A stretch of DNA of 64,000 bases, from assembly GCA_036874045.1 (NCBI GenBank), contig CM072343.1, forward strand, positions 13,536,001 through 13,600,000, in the 5' to 3' direction. Positions 32,980 to 45,100 of the stretch are shown one piece after another. The notes beneath the pieces were generated by a model that ran no database searches, was not told the DNA's origin, and was given only the letters and a program-made list of their open reading frames with translations. The translations under genes were made by a program, and so were the position numbers. Position 1 is the first letter of the stretch, and each line of letters opens with the position of its first letter. The stretch is from Cymodocea nodosa (taxonomy: Eukaryota; Streptophyta; Magnoliopsida; Alismatales; Cymodoceaceae).

Positions 32980-34030
32980 TTACACATCACATAGCCTACA
33001 AATACCTAAATTTAATCTAATGTTGCAGAATGTATTTTCGTTTAGACATTTTGTAAATATATCAGCTAATTGATTTTTACTAGATACAAATTCTAATTTA
33101 ATTTTTCTTTTAATTACGTTATCTCTTAGAAAATGATGTCTAACCTCTATATGTTTTGCTCTTGAATGTAATACAAGATTTTTAGAAAGATTTATTGCAG
33201 AACTACTGTCACAATAAACCTCAGTTGTATCATAAGATAATCCAAAATCTTCTAAAGTTTGCCTTATCCACAGAATCTTAGTGCAACACAGTGCAGCAGC
33301 AACATATTTAGCTTCTGTAGTAGAAAGTGCTACACAGTTTTGCTTTTTACTAAACCATGACACCAAATTATTTCCCAATAATTGACATGTGCCACTAGTA
33401 CTCTTTCTATCAGATTTAGATCCTGCATAGTCAGCATCAGTATATCCTATAAGATCTATTGAACTATCCTTAGAATAATACAGTCTGAAATTTTTAGTTC
33501 CTTGTATATATCTAAATATTCTTTTAACTGCAATTAAGTGTGATTCCTTAGGATTAGATTGAAATCTAGCACAAACACACACAGCAAACAAAATATCAGG
33601 TCTACTAGCAGTCAAATAAAGTAAAGAACCAATCATACTTGTGTATTTTCTTTGAACTATAGATTTTCCTATGTCATCAATATCTAACTTTAAAGTAGTA
33701 CTCATAGGAGTTCCTCGAATCCTTGTATCATTAAAATTAAATTTCTTAAGCATTTCATCTACATATTTTTCCTGATTTAAAAATATACCTTTATCCATTT
33801 ATGACACTCAGCAAATTAAAACCTTAGTTTTCTACAAATAGTACATTCAAAATAACACAAGTAGGAGTTATTTGAACATTGCCCATACCTATGATTTTAT
33901 CTTTGCTTTTGTTTCCAAATGTTACACTTCCTTTCATAGTATTTGTAAAATTTTGTAATAGACTTTTTTGTCCGGTCATGTGACTTGACGCTCCATTGTC
34001 TAAGATCCATTTTGATGTTGTTTCCTCCTA
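32980..34030 (-). pseudogene. Copia A pol remnant: protease region, RT end, RNase H (fossil)
   Basis: The high end keeps the protease start (WILDNGASSHMTG, about 33975-34015). The low part keeps the end of RT ([33 protein letters not shown]) and a good RNase H (SWFSKKQNCVALSTTEAKY, ILWIRQTLEDFG, YCDSSSAINLSKN, KHIEVRHHFLRDN). The close relative in element C shows what a fuller pol of this family contains. The region is clearly defective. Confidence 0.85.
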
Positions 34031-34039
34031 CAACACAAA

Positions 34040-35215
34040 TTAAGAAAAACTTTTTCTTGGTATCCAATGTTGTTGAGGACCAAGTTCATTAAATGCATAT
34101 TTCTTCTTTTTGTTTAAAAATAGCTTAACATTATCATTTATATTCTTATTAGTTGTAAGTACTATTGATTTATCATTAGCTTCATATTCACATATAGCAT
34201 TATTGCTTTTGCAATCATTCTTTTTGTTTTCAGATGTAGTATAATCAAGACCAAACATATTTTTATCAGATGTTAATTTATTTTGGTCATGCTTATACAT
34301 TTCTGTAAGTTCATGTCAAGATTTTGTACTTGTATTAACACTTTCCGTACATACAAAATCTTTTTCTGCACAAGAATTTTTTGTTTTATCACATGTAGAA
34401 TGAGTAATTGGTCTAATACCAGTGTATTGAATTACATGCTCAGGTTTCTGAATTTTCAGTTTACTACAATTGTCTGAAATTTTAGAAACATTAGAAACTG
34501 AATTTCCAAAACAAGAAACAAGATTTTTAGAAACATTTATAGTCATGTTAGAAGTACAATTTGACAAATCACATTGATTTATATTATTACTACATGATTC
34601 ATCCCTTGAAGTACCTACTTTTACATATTTATTACCTTGTTTCATAATGAAAGGAATTTTAGTCTTAGATTTACTTGAATTGCAACTAATAAAAACTTTA
34701 TTGGCTTGAGATTCAGGATATTCAGGATAATCAATTCCTAAGCCAAATTTATAAGACACCGCAGGGGTACTAGTTAGTTTGTCTAACTTAGTTTGACTTA
34801 AATTTCATTTCTCAAAGGTAGAATTTAAATCTTGCTCTCTCAGTTTCAATTTTTCTATCTCTAATTCAAGTTCATTTATATTGTCTCTCAACATTTCATT
34901 TTCAGATTCTATCTTTAATTTTTCAGCATTTATATTCTGTATTTATTCATGCAAGATACATTCATTAAATCTAAATTTTCGCAAATCTCTAGCATGATTT
35001 TCATTATCACATTTAAACTTTTCTAAAGTAGTAAACAGGAAACAATTTTCTTCTTCCATAATGGATGAAGATTTTCTAATATTCTTATTTTCTAGTTTAC
35101 ATACTTTAAGTTTTTGTAATAATGCATGATAAGTACATAATAATTCATCAAAGTTGAAATCTGAATGACTTTCAGGATCAGATATTACCTCAGACTCATC
35201 TGCCATGAAGCACAC
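34040..35215 (-). pseudogene. Copia A linker region between gag and protease (fossil)
   Basis: The sequence encodes a polar, N/K/S/E-rich stretch with a coiled-coil-like part (LLQKLKVCKLENKNIR, NENHARDLRKF) and the phrase FNELGPQQHWIPRKSF at its end. SIRE-type elements have a long variable linker here between gag and protease. Element C has the same region at 55182-56348 in better condition. No enzymatic motif is seen. Confidence 0.75.
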
Positions 35216-35305
35216 ATGAGCAACGTCTTCTAACTCTTGTTCTCCTTCTGAATGTGAAGATTTTGAAGCTGATTCCTCAGATTTAGACTCTTCAGACGTG
35301 TCATC

Positions 35306-36298
35306 TCAAGTGACCTTCAAAGCCTTTTCCTTATAAAACTTTTTCTGAGTTTTCTGAGCTGTCTTCTTCTGATTTGTCCTACTTTGCTTTTCATTTTTCC
35401 TCATAGGACAATCTGGAGAAAGATGTCCAAGTTTCTTACAATTGTAACATACATACTTTCTAGATGAAGAATTCTTGTCATTCAATGATTTTGACGTTGA
35501 GGGTTTATCATTTTTGTTCCTTTGCTGTTTCCTAGCTTTCCATGCTTTCTTGAATTTCCTAGTCAACAAAATCAAATCCTCATCAAAATCAGTAAATATA
35601 TCAGGATTTGAATTAATTTCGAAGGCTATTTCTTTCTTCATTTTTAGTTTGTTGTGACTCAGTGATTCATTTAATTGAACTTCATAAGCTGTTAAATTTC
35701 CTATAAGTTCATTCATAGTATAAACATTTAAATCTCGTGATTCCTCAATTGATGTTACTTTTTGAGACCATTTAGAACTTAGGGATCTAAGAATTTTCCT
35801 CACCAAATCTTTCTGTTCAAAATTCTTTTCTAAACATTTTAAAGAGTTTATGATATCAAGAAATCTGGAAAACATCTCAGAAATATTTTCGTCTTCATGC
35901 ATCTTAAAGAGTTCATACATATGAATCAACATGTTTATTTTAGTCTCTTTAACTTGAGAAGTACCTTCATGTGAAACTTCTAATGCATGCCACACCTCAT
36001 AAGCAGATTTATATACCGACACTTTACTGAACTGTTCATAACTCAATACACAAAATAAAATATTTAAGCTCTTAGCATTCAGAGTTTCATTTTCTTTTTC
36101 AGTAATTGTCCAAGTATTATAAGGAGTAGTTAACGGAGTATATGGTTTAGAAATCATGAACCATAATTTATGATCTATAGTTTGAAGAAAAACAGTCATC
36201 CTATATTTCCAATATTCAAAATGTATTCCATCAAATAAAGGAGGACGATTAAGATTTTGGCTTTCATATAAAAAAAAATTACCATTTCTAGTAGCCAT
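35306..36298 (-). pseudogene. Copia A gag (SIRE-type, UBN2/DUF4219-like)
   Basis: An open frame of 330 codons starts MATRNGNFFLYESQNLNRPP at 36298, followed by LFDGIHFEYWKYRMTVFLQ, the phrase HKLWFMISKPYTPLT, YEVWHALEVSHEGTSQVK, and MNELIGNLTAYEVQLNE. A CCHC knuckle CYNCKKLGHLSPDC lies at about residues 285-298. This is the classic capsid plus nucleocapsid of SIRE-type Copia. It is the best preserved frame in A. Confidence 0.9.
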
Positions 36299-36483
36299 TT
36301 TACCTTAGATTTTTCAACCTATTTGATTTTAAATAGTCTAAAAACTTTAAAACAACTTGAGCCTTAAATCAATAGAGTTAAACGTATGCTCAGATATTAA
36401 TTTCTGTTTAAAAACAAGGAAGGTAGAATAAGCAATGATATTAAATAAGTTGGTATCGATTTTATATCAAAGATTATTCAATA

Positions 36484-36498
36484 AGCTCTGATACCACT
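36484..36498 (-). other. Primer binding site of Copia A
   Basis: The minus strand reads AGTGGTATCAGAGCT directly after the LTR end, complementary to the 3' end of initiator methionine tRNA, the usual Copia primer. Element C has a slightly changed version at 57617-57631 and E has TTGGTATTAGAGC at 60168. Confidence 0.9.
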
Positions 36499-37696
36499 TG
36501 TAGGATCGTATGGCTACACAAGAGGGGGATGAATTGTGTATTTTTAATATTTTCTGAAATATAATTGAAACTTTAAAACTCAAAAACAAGTCGTGACATT
36601 GTTTTCATAAAATCATTTTTATTCAAGGTTTCAATTACAATATACAATTCAATTCTCCTCAGAAATTGTAGATGCAATTATATTTCGATACCATGTATCA
36701 TCTAAACAATTTCATAACTACAAACAGAGAAAACTAATTTGCGGAATTTAAAACTTTTCTCCCTGTTTGAGATCTTTCTTCTTCTTCTTTTTCTTCTTCA
36801 GCAATTGTTCACATGACAAGTACTGTAGCTAACTCAACGAACTAAGTCCATGGTGTTATGCTAACTCAACGAACCAACTTAACCTTTCTTTCGGAAGGTT
36901 AAACGATAACTCACCGAAAACAATTTAAGTTTTGGATAGTTACGACTGTAAGTCACCGAAAAACTCTTTATATTATAAAACTAGAGAGACACGTGTCAAT
37001 ACCTGAAAACATGACTTAAGTTACCTTTCAGATAGTTACGACTGTAAGTCTCCGAAAAAACTTTAACTCACCGATTCAGTAATAAACAAATATTTTTATA
37101 ATAAGAATTTTACCACGTGCAAAAATAACAACTTAAGTTTATAACGCTAACCTAACGCATTGCCTTAGTGTTCAATATAGCAACTCAACGCGTTTAGTTA
37201 TGTTAACTTAACGAGTTAAACATGTGCACCTCACGTGATACAATACAACATTCGTAACTTATAATTTCACCACGTGTATAACACTAACTTAACGAGTTCG
37301 TCTCTTCTTTTACTCACTAACTTAACGAGTTATCACGTGACCTATTTTAACCTTTAAGCCTCTAAGTTAATGAGTTCTCACGTGACCTCTATACAAACAA
37401 AACTCTAACTTAACGAGTTGTCTAAACGTGTACTGTTCATGATACAGAAGATATAACATTAAAACATATCATGCTTTTCAATAAAAACACACGTTAACTT
37501 AACGTTTAGCTAAATGAGAAATTAATGCAACGAAACGACTTGTTATTTACTTCAGATCTAATATAGACAAGTATTTATATCAGTAAGCTTTTTCTGTATT
37601 AATTGATGATTTTAATTTCTTTTCACAAGCAATAGTAATTGAGGAAATATGATTATTTTCATTCAGCACACATCATCATAACAAAAATACTCAACA
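36499..37696 (-). mobile_element. 5' LTR of Copia A
   Basis: Both ends match the 3' LTR at 29856-31605, but this copy is about 550 bases shorter. It retains the U3 word arrays and the terminal CCTACA. The TATA region found in the other K LTRs is not visible here. Confidence 0.9.
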
Positions 37697-37701
37697 TAAT
37701 G

Positions 37702-38394
37702 GCAAGTATCCCTAGAGTACTTGCCATTCGACTTGCTTCTGCTTTTATTCTTCCCTCCACCTTGTCTTTGGCTTCTTCCCCTGTTCTCTTGCTACTGAGC
37801 TGAGAGGCCAACACCACTTGCCTCGTTTCTACCATGCACCATGTGCCTCAGCTCCTTGGAATGAAGGTTGGACCTCACTTCTTCCAATGTAATTGAATCT
37901 CTTCCAACTACACAAGACTGAACAAAGTTTTCATAACTCAATGGGAGTGAACAAAGCAAGATAAGAGCTACATCTTCATCTTCTATGATTACTCCAATAT
38001 TCTTGAGTTCCATCAGAATAGCATTTAGCTGATCTAAATGTTGCTTATGAGGTACACCTTCTATCATCTTTAAAGAGAACAATCTCTACTTTAACAACAA
38101 TTTGTTTATTAAAGACTTAGTCATATACAATGACTCAAGTTTTTGCCAAAGACCTAATGAGGTAGATTCATCAGCAACTTCTATTATAACTTCATCAGAT
38201 AAACACAACAAGATGGTGGAGTGAGCTTTCTCCTCTTGCAATTCAAACTCTGGCAAATTTCTATTCATAGTAGTTTCCTTATTTAAAGGAGCCCAAATAC
38301 CTTGTTGCTTTAAAAGTGTTTTCATCTTAATTTGCCATAAGCTGAAGCTATTCTTACCATTAAACTTTTCTATCTTCAACCCCGAAGTATTCAT
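37702..38394 (-). pseudogene. Copia B gag (Tork/Tnt1-like, fossil)
   Basis: The frame starts MNTSGLKIEKFNGKNSFSLW at 38394, then QIKMKTLLKQQGIWAPL, LWQKLESLYMTKSLINKLLL, and later the UBN2-type LCSLPLSYENFVQSCV and ITLEEVRSNLHSKELRH. It is the capsid part; the zinc knuckle lies on the other side of element A near 29800. At least one break is present. Confidence 0.85.
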
Positions 38395-39146
38395 GTTTTC
38401 AAAACAACAAACAACCAGCAATACACACAAGATACAATGTGATTTCAACAAACACAATTTTGTAGCTTGGTACACAATAGCAAGCAATATCTCAACAACA
38501 ATATGCTACTGAAACTACTGATTTCAACGAAATGCAATTAGCCACAAGCCAAGCACACTACTTATCACAAAATAGTATCAAATACTCGCACAAACCAAGC
38601 ACAAAACCACAATCACAAAATGCCCAAAATCTGACAATCAAAGAGTCACTTGTCTAGAAAACTACTGTGCCCTAGCTAGACGCCTCTTACTGTATCTATT
38701 TGAATACGAAACTTCTGACCACGAAATTTTAAAGGAAGGAATTTCAGGAAGCTTACTACACGTCCTCAAAATTTGAGACACAACAGAGCACAGACGAGGA
38801 AGACGCATGACTTGACGTCGGAGTGTGCAGACTAGCGCTGGCGACGACGACAATTGCGGCAATGGGGGATATCCTTGCAGAAATGGCTTGAACCTTGATC
38901 AATCTCTTCAAAATTTTAAAGGAAGGAATTTTAAGAAGCTTACTGCACGTCCTCAAAATTTGAGATGCAACAGAGCATGGACGAGGAAGGTGCACGACTT
39001 GGCATCGGAGTGTGCTAACTGGCGCCGGTGATGATGGCAGTTACAACAATGGAGAGATCCCTTGCGGAAATGGCTTAAACCTTGATGAAACTCTTCGAAA
39101 CTTCAGATGCAAACCTGGAGATGTCCAACCTCACTATGATACTACT
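38395..39146 (-). other. Copia B leader with a 187-bp tandem duplication
   Basis: Two units of 187 bases follow each other at 38724-38910 and 38911-39097. Each starts AAATTTTAAAGGAAGGAATT (plus strand) and contains CGTCCTCAAAATTTGAGA and a GAAATGGCTTGAACC-like end. A primer site resembling AGTATCATAGTGAGG lies at about 39125-39146 next to the LTR. Open frames here on both strands are low-complexity and not supported as genes. Confidence 0.75.
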
Positions 39147-39519
39147 TGTTGTGCGGAAAGATCAAACAAACGTGGAGCATCTAGGGGTGGCATGGAGAAG
39201 AGATCTACGTAGAAGAGAGGATTGCAAGTGGAGAATTCGAAGAACAACAAATTTATGTGGTTCCCCAACACGGGTACATCCACGGGTGATCAATCTATCA
39301 TGATTCCTTGCTGTATGGTTGCTGGTACAAAGAAGGGGGAGAACAAAATCAAGGGATGGTTTGACATGGCATCCCTTAGACATGGATGACCCCTTACATA
39401 TATAGGGGCAACGGTTGGTGATACCCAAAAGACAAGTTTGCCCCTATACAAATTATCAAAGAAATACAACCATATTCAATGACACATACATATACTTGAT
39501 GGAAGACACACGCATTACA
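39147..39519 (-). mobile_element. 5' LTR of Copia B
   Basis: The LTR is 373 bases and aligns without gaps to 26172-26544. At nearly all differing sites this copy has A or T where the other has G or C, as expected from deamination of methylated cytosine. A CCCCTTACATATATAGGGG stretch holds a likely TATA element (about 39392-39404). Confidence 0.92.
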
Positions 39520-39524
39520 AATAC

Positions 39525-41449
39525 TTTGTACCAATTAATTTGAATTCTGTTTACAACTACATAAGTAGCCCACATGACAAATTGACTAAGTTCAATGTCG
39601 TGGCCTTGTCTTTGATAAATAGTTTTTACCAATATGACTGCGACCACGTGTGCCTTTCTATTTAAGTACTTCAGTCTATTCAGTAATGGCACACCAGGGT
39701 TGATGGCTATGCACCGTTTAATTTCCTATTCAGCCCATTCCACTGTAGTTATTTCTTCTAGAATTTCAATTCCTTCATTTCTTAGTCCAAAAATATTGTG
39801 GAGAAGCTCTAGTGTTATCTGTACATCAACTTTTTCCACATTGGAAACTAATCCTCTTTCTCCTTCTCTCAAATTTGCATAAAAGCAGGGCACTAAATTC
39901 TCATATACTACATGCCCTCTCTACTGAGAAATAAACTGTAGTAGACCTTGGAACTCAAATTAATCTTTGATTTCTTGCATTCCGTCCCAATTTATTGGTC
40001 TACTGTAAATGATATCATAACCCCTAATTTCTTGGTATTTGTTATAAGCTTCCTGACTCCAAAAGTATACTTCATTTAAAACTGTTGCCTCCGTAGGGTC
40101 AGGAATATGAATTTGTTGCTCTAGAGGGGTTTGTTCTTGAACTTCCTCTTCCAAATGTTGAACTTGGACTTGTTGAAAATGCTTTGCAGATTCTTGAATA
40201 TTTGCTTCTGTCTATGGTGGTGAGCCGGTAGAACTCTCCACTCTGTCTTGAATACTTTCTATAAATTGCTGAAGAGTTTCTTGCTCTTTAGTGGAATCTG
40301 TAGAGTTATTTCTTTCCATATATACTTGTTCAGCTTCTTATTCATTTTCTTTTCTTTCTACTTCCTCCTGACTACCAATTTGCATTGTAACTGTTCTTTC
40401 TAATTCTGTAGCAGATTGGGATGGAGTTACGGGCAAATCAGCTTCTACCCTAATTTCTATTTCTTCTTTTTGTACAGGCTGTAGACTAGTTTCAGCCTAT
40501 TTTTCTTCTTCTCTTTGTTCTTGCTGCTACTTCTCCTGCTCCTCCTCAGAATCAGATAGTAGGCCTACAAAATTTGGCTCTACAGGCTCTACTAACATTT
40601 GTATTTCAAATTTAATCTCATCGTGATATTCAAACACTATCTCTTTCCTTTTTCTGATTAATTATGTCTGGTCTTCTTCTTCCTCATCTAAAATTAAATC
40701 CATAAAAATAGGCTCTGTAGGCCTTTGAGCCCAGGTACTGTCTCTTCTTGTTTAACTTTTTCTATAATTACTGGTCTCAAAGGACCAGCTTCATCTCCTT
40801 TTGCAGCAGGTTTGGTAGTAGCTTCTTGATGTTGTTCCACTTTGATTTTATATTGGGCTTTCAACTTTTCTATAGCCCTCTTTTTGTAAAGTGCATCAAA
40901 CACTAGGTGTGTTTTAGCCACTACCAAATCTTCTGATTGTCCTTGGTTTTTCCCAACTTGAACTAGTTCTTCAAATTCTCTTAATTCTTCTTCGTTTGAA
41001 GGCCCCATAACTACCACCATTTCTAATGGTTTAGGAAGTGGATTTGAAGTTGGCTCCTCCTGTCCTTTAGTTGCCTCTTCTTCATTTTCTTTTCTTTCTT
41101 GCTCCTAGATCACTCATTTAGCTCGTCTACAGATTCATTTTTTGAACCAGAGCTGGGACTTATGTTGGATTAATTCTAGGGCAACTTCATTGTTTCGTCT
41201 TATTTTTCTTTCCTTGCTTACAGCAATTTCCGTAGCAACCTTTATTCTTGTTTCCATTATTTGAGGTATTTGTATACCCAAATCTACTAAAACTCTTCTG
41301 AAGTTGAAAAGTTCAGATTCTACCTTTTGTAGTTCTTTTTCTCTTGTCGTATTTCTGATTTTCTACCTCATGTGTCATTCTTCTGATTCTTTAAGAAATT
41401 CTGAAGTGTCTATTGCCTTTTCCCAGAACTTAAGTGTCATCTTCCTCAT
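39525..41449 (-). pseudogene. Accessory frame of G3, 'plant putative transposon protein' type (fossil)
   Basis: The likely start is at 41449 (MRKMTLKFWEKAIDTSEFLK). A long charged region follows, rich in E, K and Q (KRAIEKLKAQYKIKVEQHQ, PLRPVIIEKVKQEE). Then comes the conserved region seen in G1: TPLEQQIHIPDPTEATVLNE, RPINWDGMQEIK, LLNRLKYLNRKAHV and NRIQINWY. The coiled-coil end is at 25899-26166 beyond element B. It lies downstream of pol, where Athila elements carry an envelope-like frame. Function is unknown. It is broken in many places. Confidence 0.65.
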
Positions 41450-42142
41450 CGTGGAGTTATGCAATGGCACGGAGTCGCTCTGATCTCTACTATTCTAAGT
41501 TCTAAATGATTCTACGAATAATGCCCCCAAAACCCTAAGTTTAAGATAAATAAGCCCTAAGTTTAGGTAGGTATTCGAGTCATTTCCCACACCAACTCTC
41601 GCTCTCTCATCTGTGGAATTACGGTTAACTCCACGGACTAAGTCTATGAACTTAACTATAGTACTCCGTTGAGTTATAGTTAACTCAACGGGGAAAGTTT
41701 GTTAACTTATCCTAGACTCAACGGAGTAAGTTCATTGAGTTAAGCGTAACTCAACGGACTTCCCGTAAAGTTATATCTAATAAAAATACTTAAGATAATA
41801 ATTTTTTCTTCAGTCAAGACCGAAGAGCTTCCAATCTAATCGATTCTTAATTTTTTTTTTTTTTAATACTTTAAAAGTTTTCGATCAAACCGTTACATTC
41901 CTTGGTTGAACCGAAATTACATTTTTTTCTTTTCTATCGATTGAACCGATACTATACTTCGGTAAAATCGACGTTTTTACTAAATAATATATAGATTTTT
42001 TATGTTTCAGTCAGACCGATGGATCTTGTCGGTTGAACCGCAACAATTTTTTTATGCTTTAGTAAAACTGATAACTCCTTTCGGTTTAACCGTAACTAAG
42101 TTTAAATAATATATTTTTTTTATAAAATAAAATGATTTCTTA
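41450..42142 (-). other. Spacer between pol and accessory frame of G3, with two palindrome arrays
   Basis: No gene is seen. At 41600-41765 lie copies of CGTTGAGTTA and TAACTCAACG, including CCGTTGAGTTA, a 4-base loop, TAACTCAACGG at 41668-41693. At about 41810-42100 lie eight or so loose copies of a CGGTTGAACCG palindrome, spaced about 25-45 bases apart. The minus strand has CTTAGGGTTTTGGGGGC near 41543. Confidence 0.6.
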
Positions 42143-45100
42143 CTAAGTAAAGCTTGAGTAGTCCTCTACTCTTGCTTCTTCTATAATTCCAAAAGAACTT
42201 TTTGGTATCTTCAAAATAGGTCTAAGTCTTTGTCCATTTACTTTAAATATGTTCTAATTTTTAGGGTTTCCAATTTCAATAGCTTCATAAGGATAAATAT
42301 TTCGAATTATGTAAGGTCCTGCCCATCTAGATCTTAATTTTCCTAGATGGTTATGGAGTCTAGTCATATAAAGATATACTTCTTGTCCTATTTCAAAGGG
42401 TTTTGGAATAATTTTCTTATCATGCCAGAACTTCATTTTCTCTTACAGTTTTTGAATAAGCTTCATTCCTAAATTCTTCTAATTCAATCAATTGTAATTT
42501 CCTATTTTCAGCAGCTTGATTCAAATTAGTGTTCAGAGTTTTTAATGCCCAATAAGCTTTATGTTCAATTTCAGTTGGTAAATGACAACTTTTTCCATAT
42601 ACTAGCCTAAAAGGTAAGATACCTAAGCTTGTCTTATAAGCAGTTCTATATGCCCAAAGTGCATCTATCAATTTATTAGCCCAATCTGTTCTAGTAGTAT
42701 TTACTACTTTTTCTAAGATTAACTTAATTTGTTTGTTTCCACTTTCTACTTGTCCACTAGTTTGCGGATGATATGATGTTGCAATTTTGTGGTTTATTCC
42801 ATATTTCTTCATTAAGGCTTTAAAACTTCTATTACAGAAATGAGTTCCTCTATCACTGATAATAGCTTTAGGTATTCCAAATCTGGCAATTATATTGGTT
42901 TTTGTAAAATGTATTACCACTTTGTTGTCATTAGTTTTTGTAGGAATAGCTTCTATCCATTTAGATACATAATCCACCCCCAACAATATGTAATTAAATT
43001 GATTAGACATAGGAAATGGACCCATAAAATCTATTACCCACACATCAAAGATTTCAACCTCGACAATAGGATTAAGAGGCAACATATTTCTCTTTGATAT
43101 TCTTCCTATTTGTTGACACTTTAAACAGCTTAAGTAGTATTTATGAGCATCTTTGAATAGTGTTGGCCAATAAAATCCAGATTGCAAAATTTTGGCAGCA
43201 ATTTTCCCTGAACCAAAATGCCCTCCACATGCTTGGTCATGGCAAAAAGACAATATGCTCTGATATTCAGTTTCTAGAACACACCTCCTTAAAACCAAAT
43301 CAGGACATTTCTTAAATAAGTATGGGTCTTCCCAATAGTAATATTTTACTCTTGAAAAGAACAATTTCTTATCCTGTCTATTCCAATCTTTAGGTGTTAA
43401 ACCAGTAACTAAGTAATTTACTATGTCTACATACCAAGGCATTGTTTTGATGGTCATTAGCTGTTCATCAAGAAAATTATCCTTAATTTCAATATTTGAT
43501 TTTTCTATTTGTAATCTTGACAAATGATCTGCTACTACATTCTTACAACCCTTTTTATCTTTAATTTCTAGATCAAATTCTTGTAATAACAATATCCATC
43601 AGATCATTCTTTGCTATTAGGTGTTTTAAAGTTGAATGATTTGTGTATACTATTACTTTAGCTCCAATCAGATATGATCTAAACTTCTCTAAGGCAAACA
43701 CAACAGCTAACAGCTCTTTTTCAGTAGTTGTGTAATTGACTTGAGCATCATTTAAGGTTTTTCTTGCATAATGAATCACTCTAGGAGATTTTTCTATCTT
43801 CTGTCCCAGCACTACTCTTACAGTAAAATCAGATGCATCGCACATTAATTCAAATGAATGGCTCCAATCAGGTGCTTGTATTAACGGAGTTGAAATTAAG
43901 CTAGTTTTAAGCTTGAAAAATGCTTCTTTGCAATTTTTATCAAAGTTGAATGAGACATCTTTTAATAGATTAGTTAAAGGTCTAGCTATTTTGCAAAAAT
44001 CTTTAATAAATCTTCTATAAAATCCAACATGTCCTAGAAATGATCTAATATCTTTTACTAATTTAGGTTCTTGTAGATTAGAAATTACTTCTATTTTAGC
44101 TTTATCTACTTCCAACCCCTTCTTTGAAACAACATGTCTTAAGACAATTCCTTGATTAACCATGAAGTGACATTTTTCCCAATTTAGAACCAGATTTTTT
44201 TCCACACAGCGTTTTAATACTTCATCTAAATTGTTTAAACACACTTCATATGAAGTTCCATAAATAGTAAAATCATCCATAAATATTTCTAAAAAATCTT
44301 CAGTCATTCTAGTGAATATGCCCTACATACACCTTTGAAAGGTGGCTGGTGCATTGCATAATCCGAATGACATTCTCTTAAAAGTATAAGTTCCATTAGG
44401 ACAGGTGAAAGTTGTTTTCTCTTGATCCTCTAATGTTACTAGAACTTGGTTATATCCTGAATACCCGTCTAGGAAACAAAAATATTCTTGCCTGCTAATT
44501 TCTCTAGCATTTGATCTATAAAAGGTAAGGGAAAATGATTTTTCCTAGTTACAGCATTCAGCTTTCTATAGTCTATACACACTCTCCAGCCTGATTGAAT
44601 TCTAGTAGGTTTCAAGTCCTGACTTTCATTCCTAATTACTTTTAATCCTGATTTCTTGGGAACGACATGGATTGGACTAACCCATAAGCTATCAGAAATC
44701 GGATAAATTATGTCATTATCTAACCATTTCACTATTTCCTTCCTGACTACTTCTTTAAGGTTTGGATTTAATCTCCTCTCAGGAATTCTAACTAGTTTAG
44801 CATTCTCCTCTAAATATATATGGTGACAGCATAAAGTTACACTTAACCCTTTTATATCAGTCATAGTCCATCCTATTGCTTCTTTATAAATTTTTACTAC
44901 ATCTTTTAATTTAGCAATTTGATCCTCTTTTAAATCTGAAGCAATAATGATTGGACATGTTCATTTTTCTTTCAAAAATATATAGATTAAATCAAAAGGT
45001 AAAGGTTTTAATTCTAACTATTGCCCATTATAAGCTAGAGCTCCTAATTGAACATCATTAATTTCTTCTTGATCTCCTTCTACATTTATGCTTTACTTTC

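Larger units (their letters stand above)
29851..37701 (-). mobile_element. Copia element A (family K, SIRE-type) with TAATG target duplication
   Basis: LTRs lie at 29856-31605 (1750 bases) and 36499-37696 (1198 bases), flanked by TAATG at 29851-29855 and 37697-37701. The internal part holds gag with a zinc knuckle, a coiled-coil linker, a protease remnant, the end of RT and RNase H; no integrase is seen. The element is clearly incomplete. The LTRs differ by roughly 3-4 percent in the parts they share. It is inserted in the zinc-knuckle part of gag-pol of element B and so is younger than B. Confidence 0.93.
26167..39524 (-). mobile_element. Copia element B (Tnt1/Tork-like) with AATAC target duplication
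   Basis: LTRs of 373 bases lie at 26172-26544 and 39147-39519, flanked by AATAC at 26167-26171 and 39520-39524. Minus-strand order: LTR, primer site, leader, gag (38394-37702), zinc knuckle (split by element A), protease, integrase, RT, RNase H, purine tract (GGTGGAGATT), LTR. The two LTRs differ at about 15 of 373 positions (4 percent), almost all transitions, so the insertion is recent on a scale of one to a few million years. The element is broken in several places and is interrupted by A. Confidence 0.93.

Noticed and set aside
38662-39031. Several short frames in the Copia B leader
   Set aside because: They follow the 187-bp repeat and show low-complexity serine/alanine runs; no homology is recognised.
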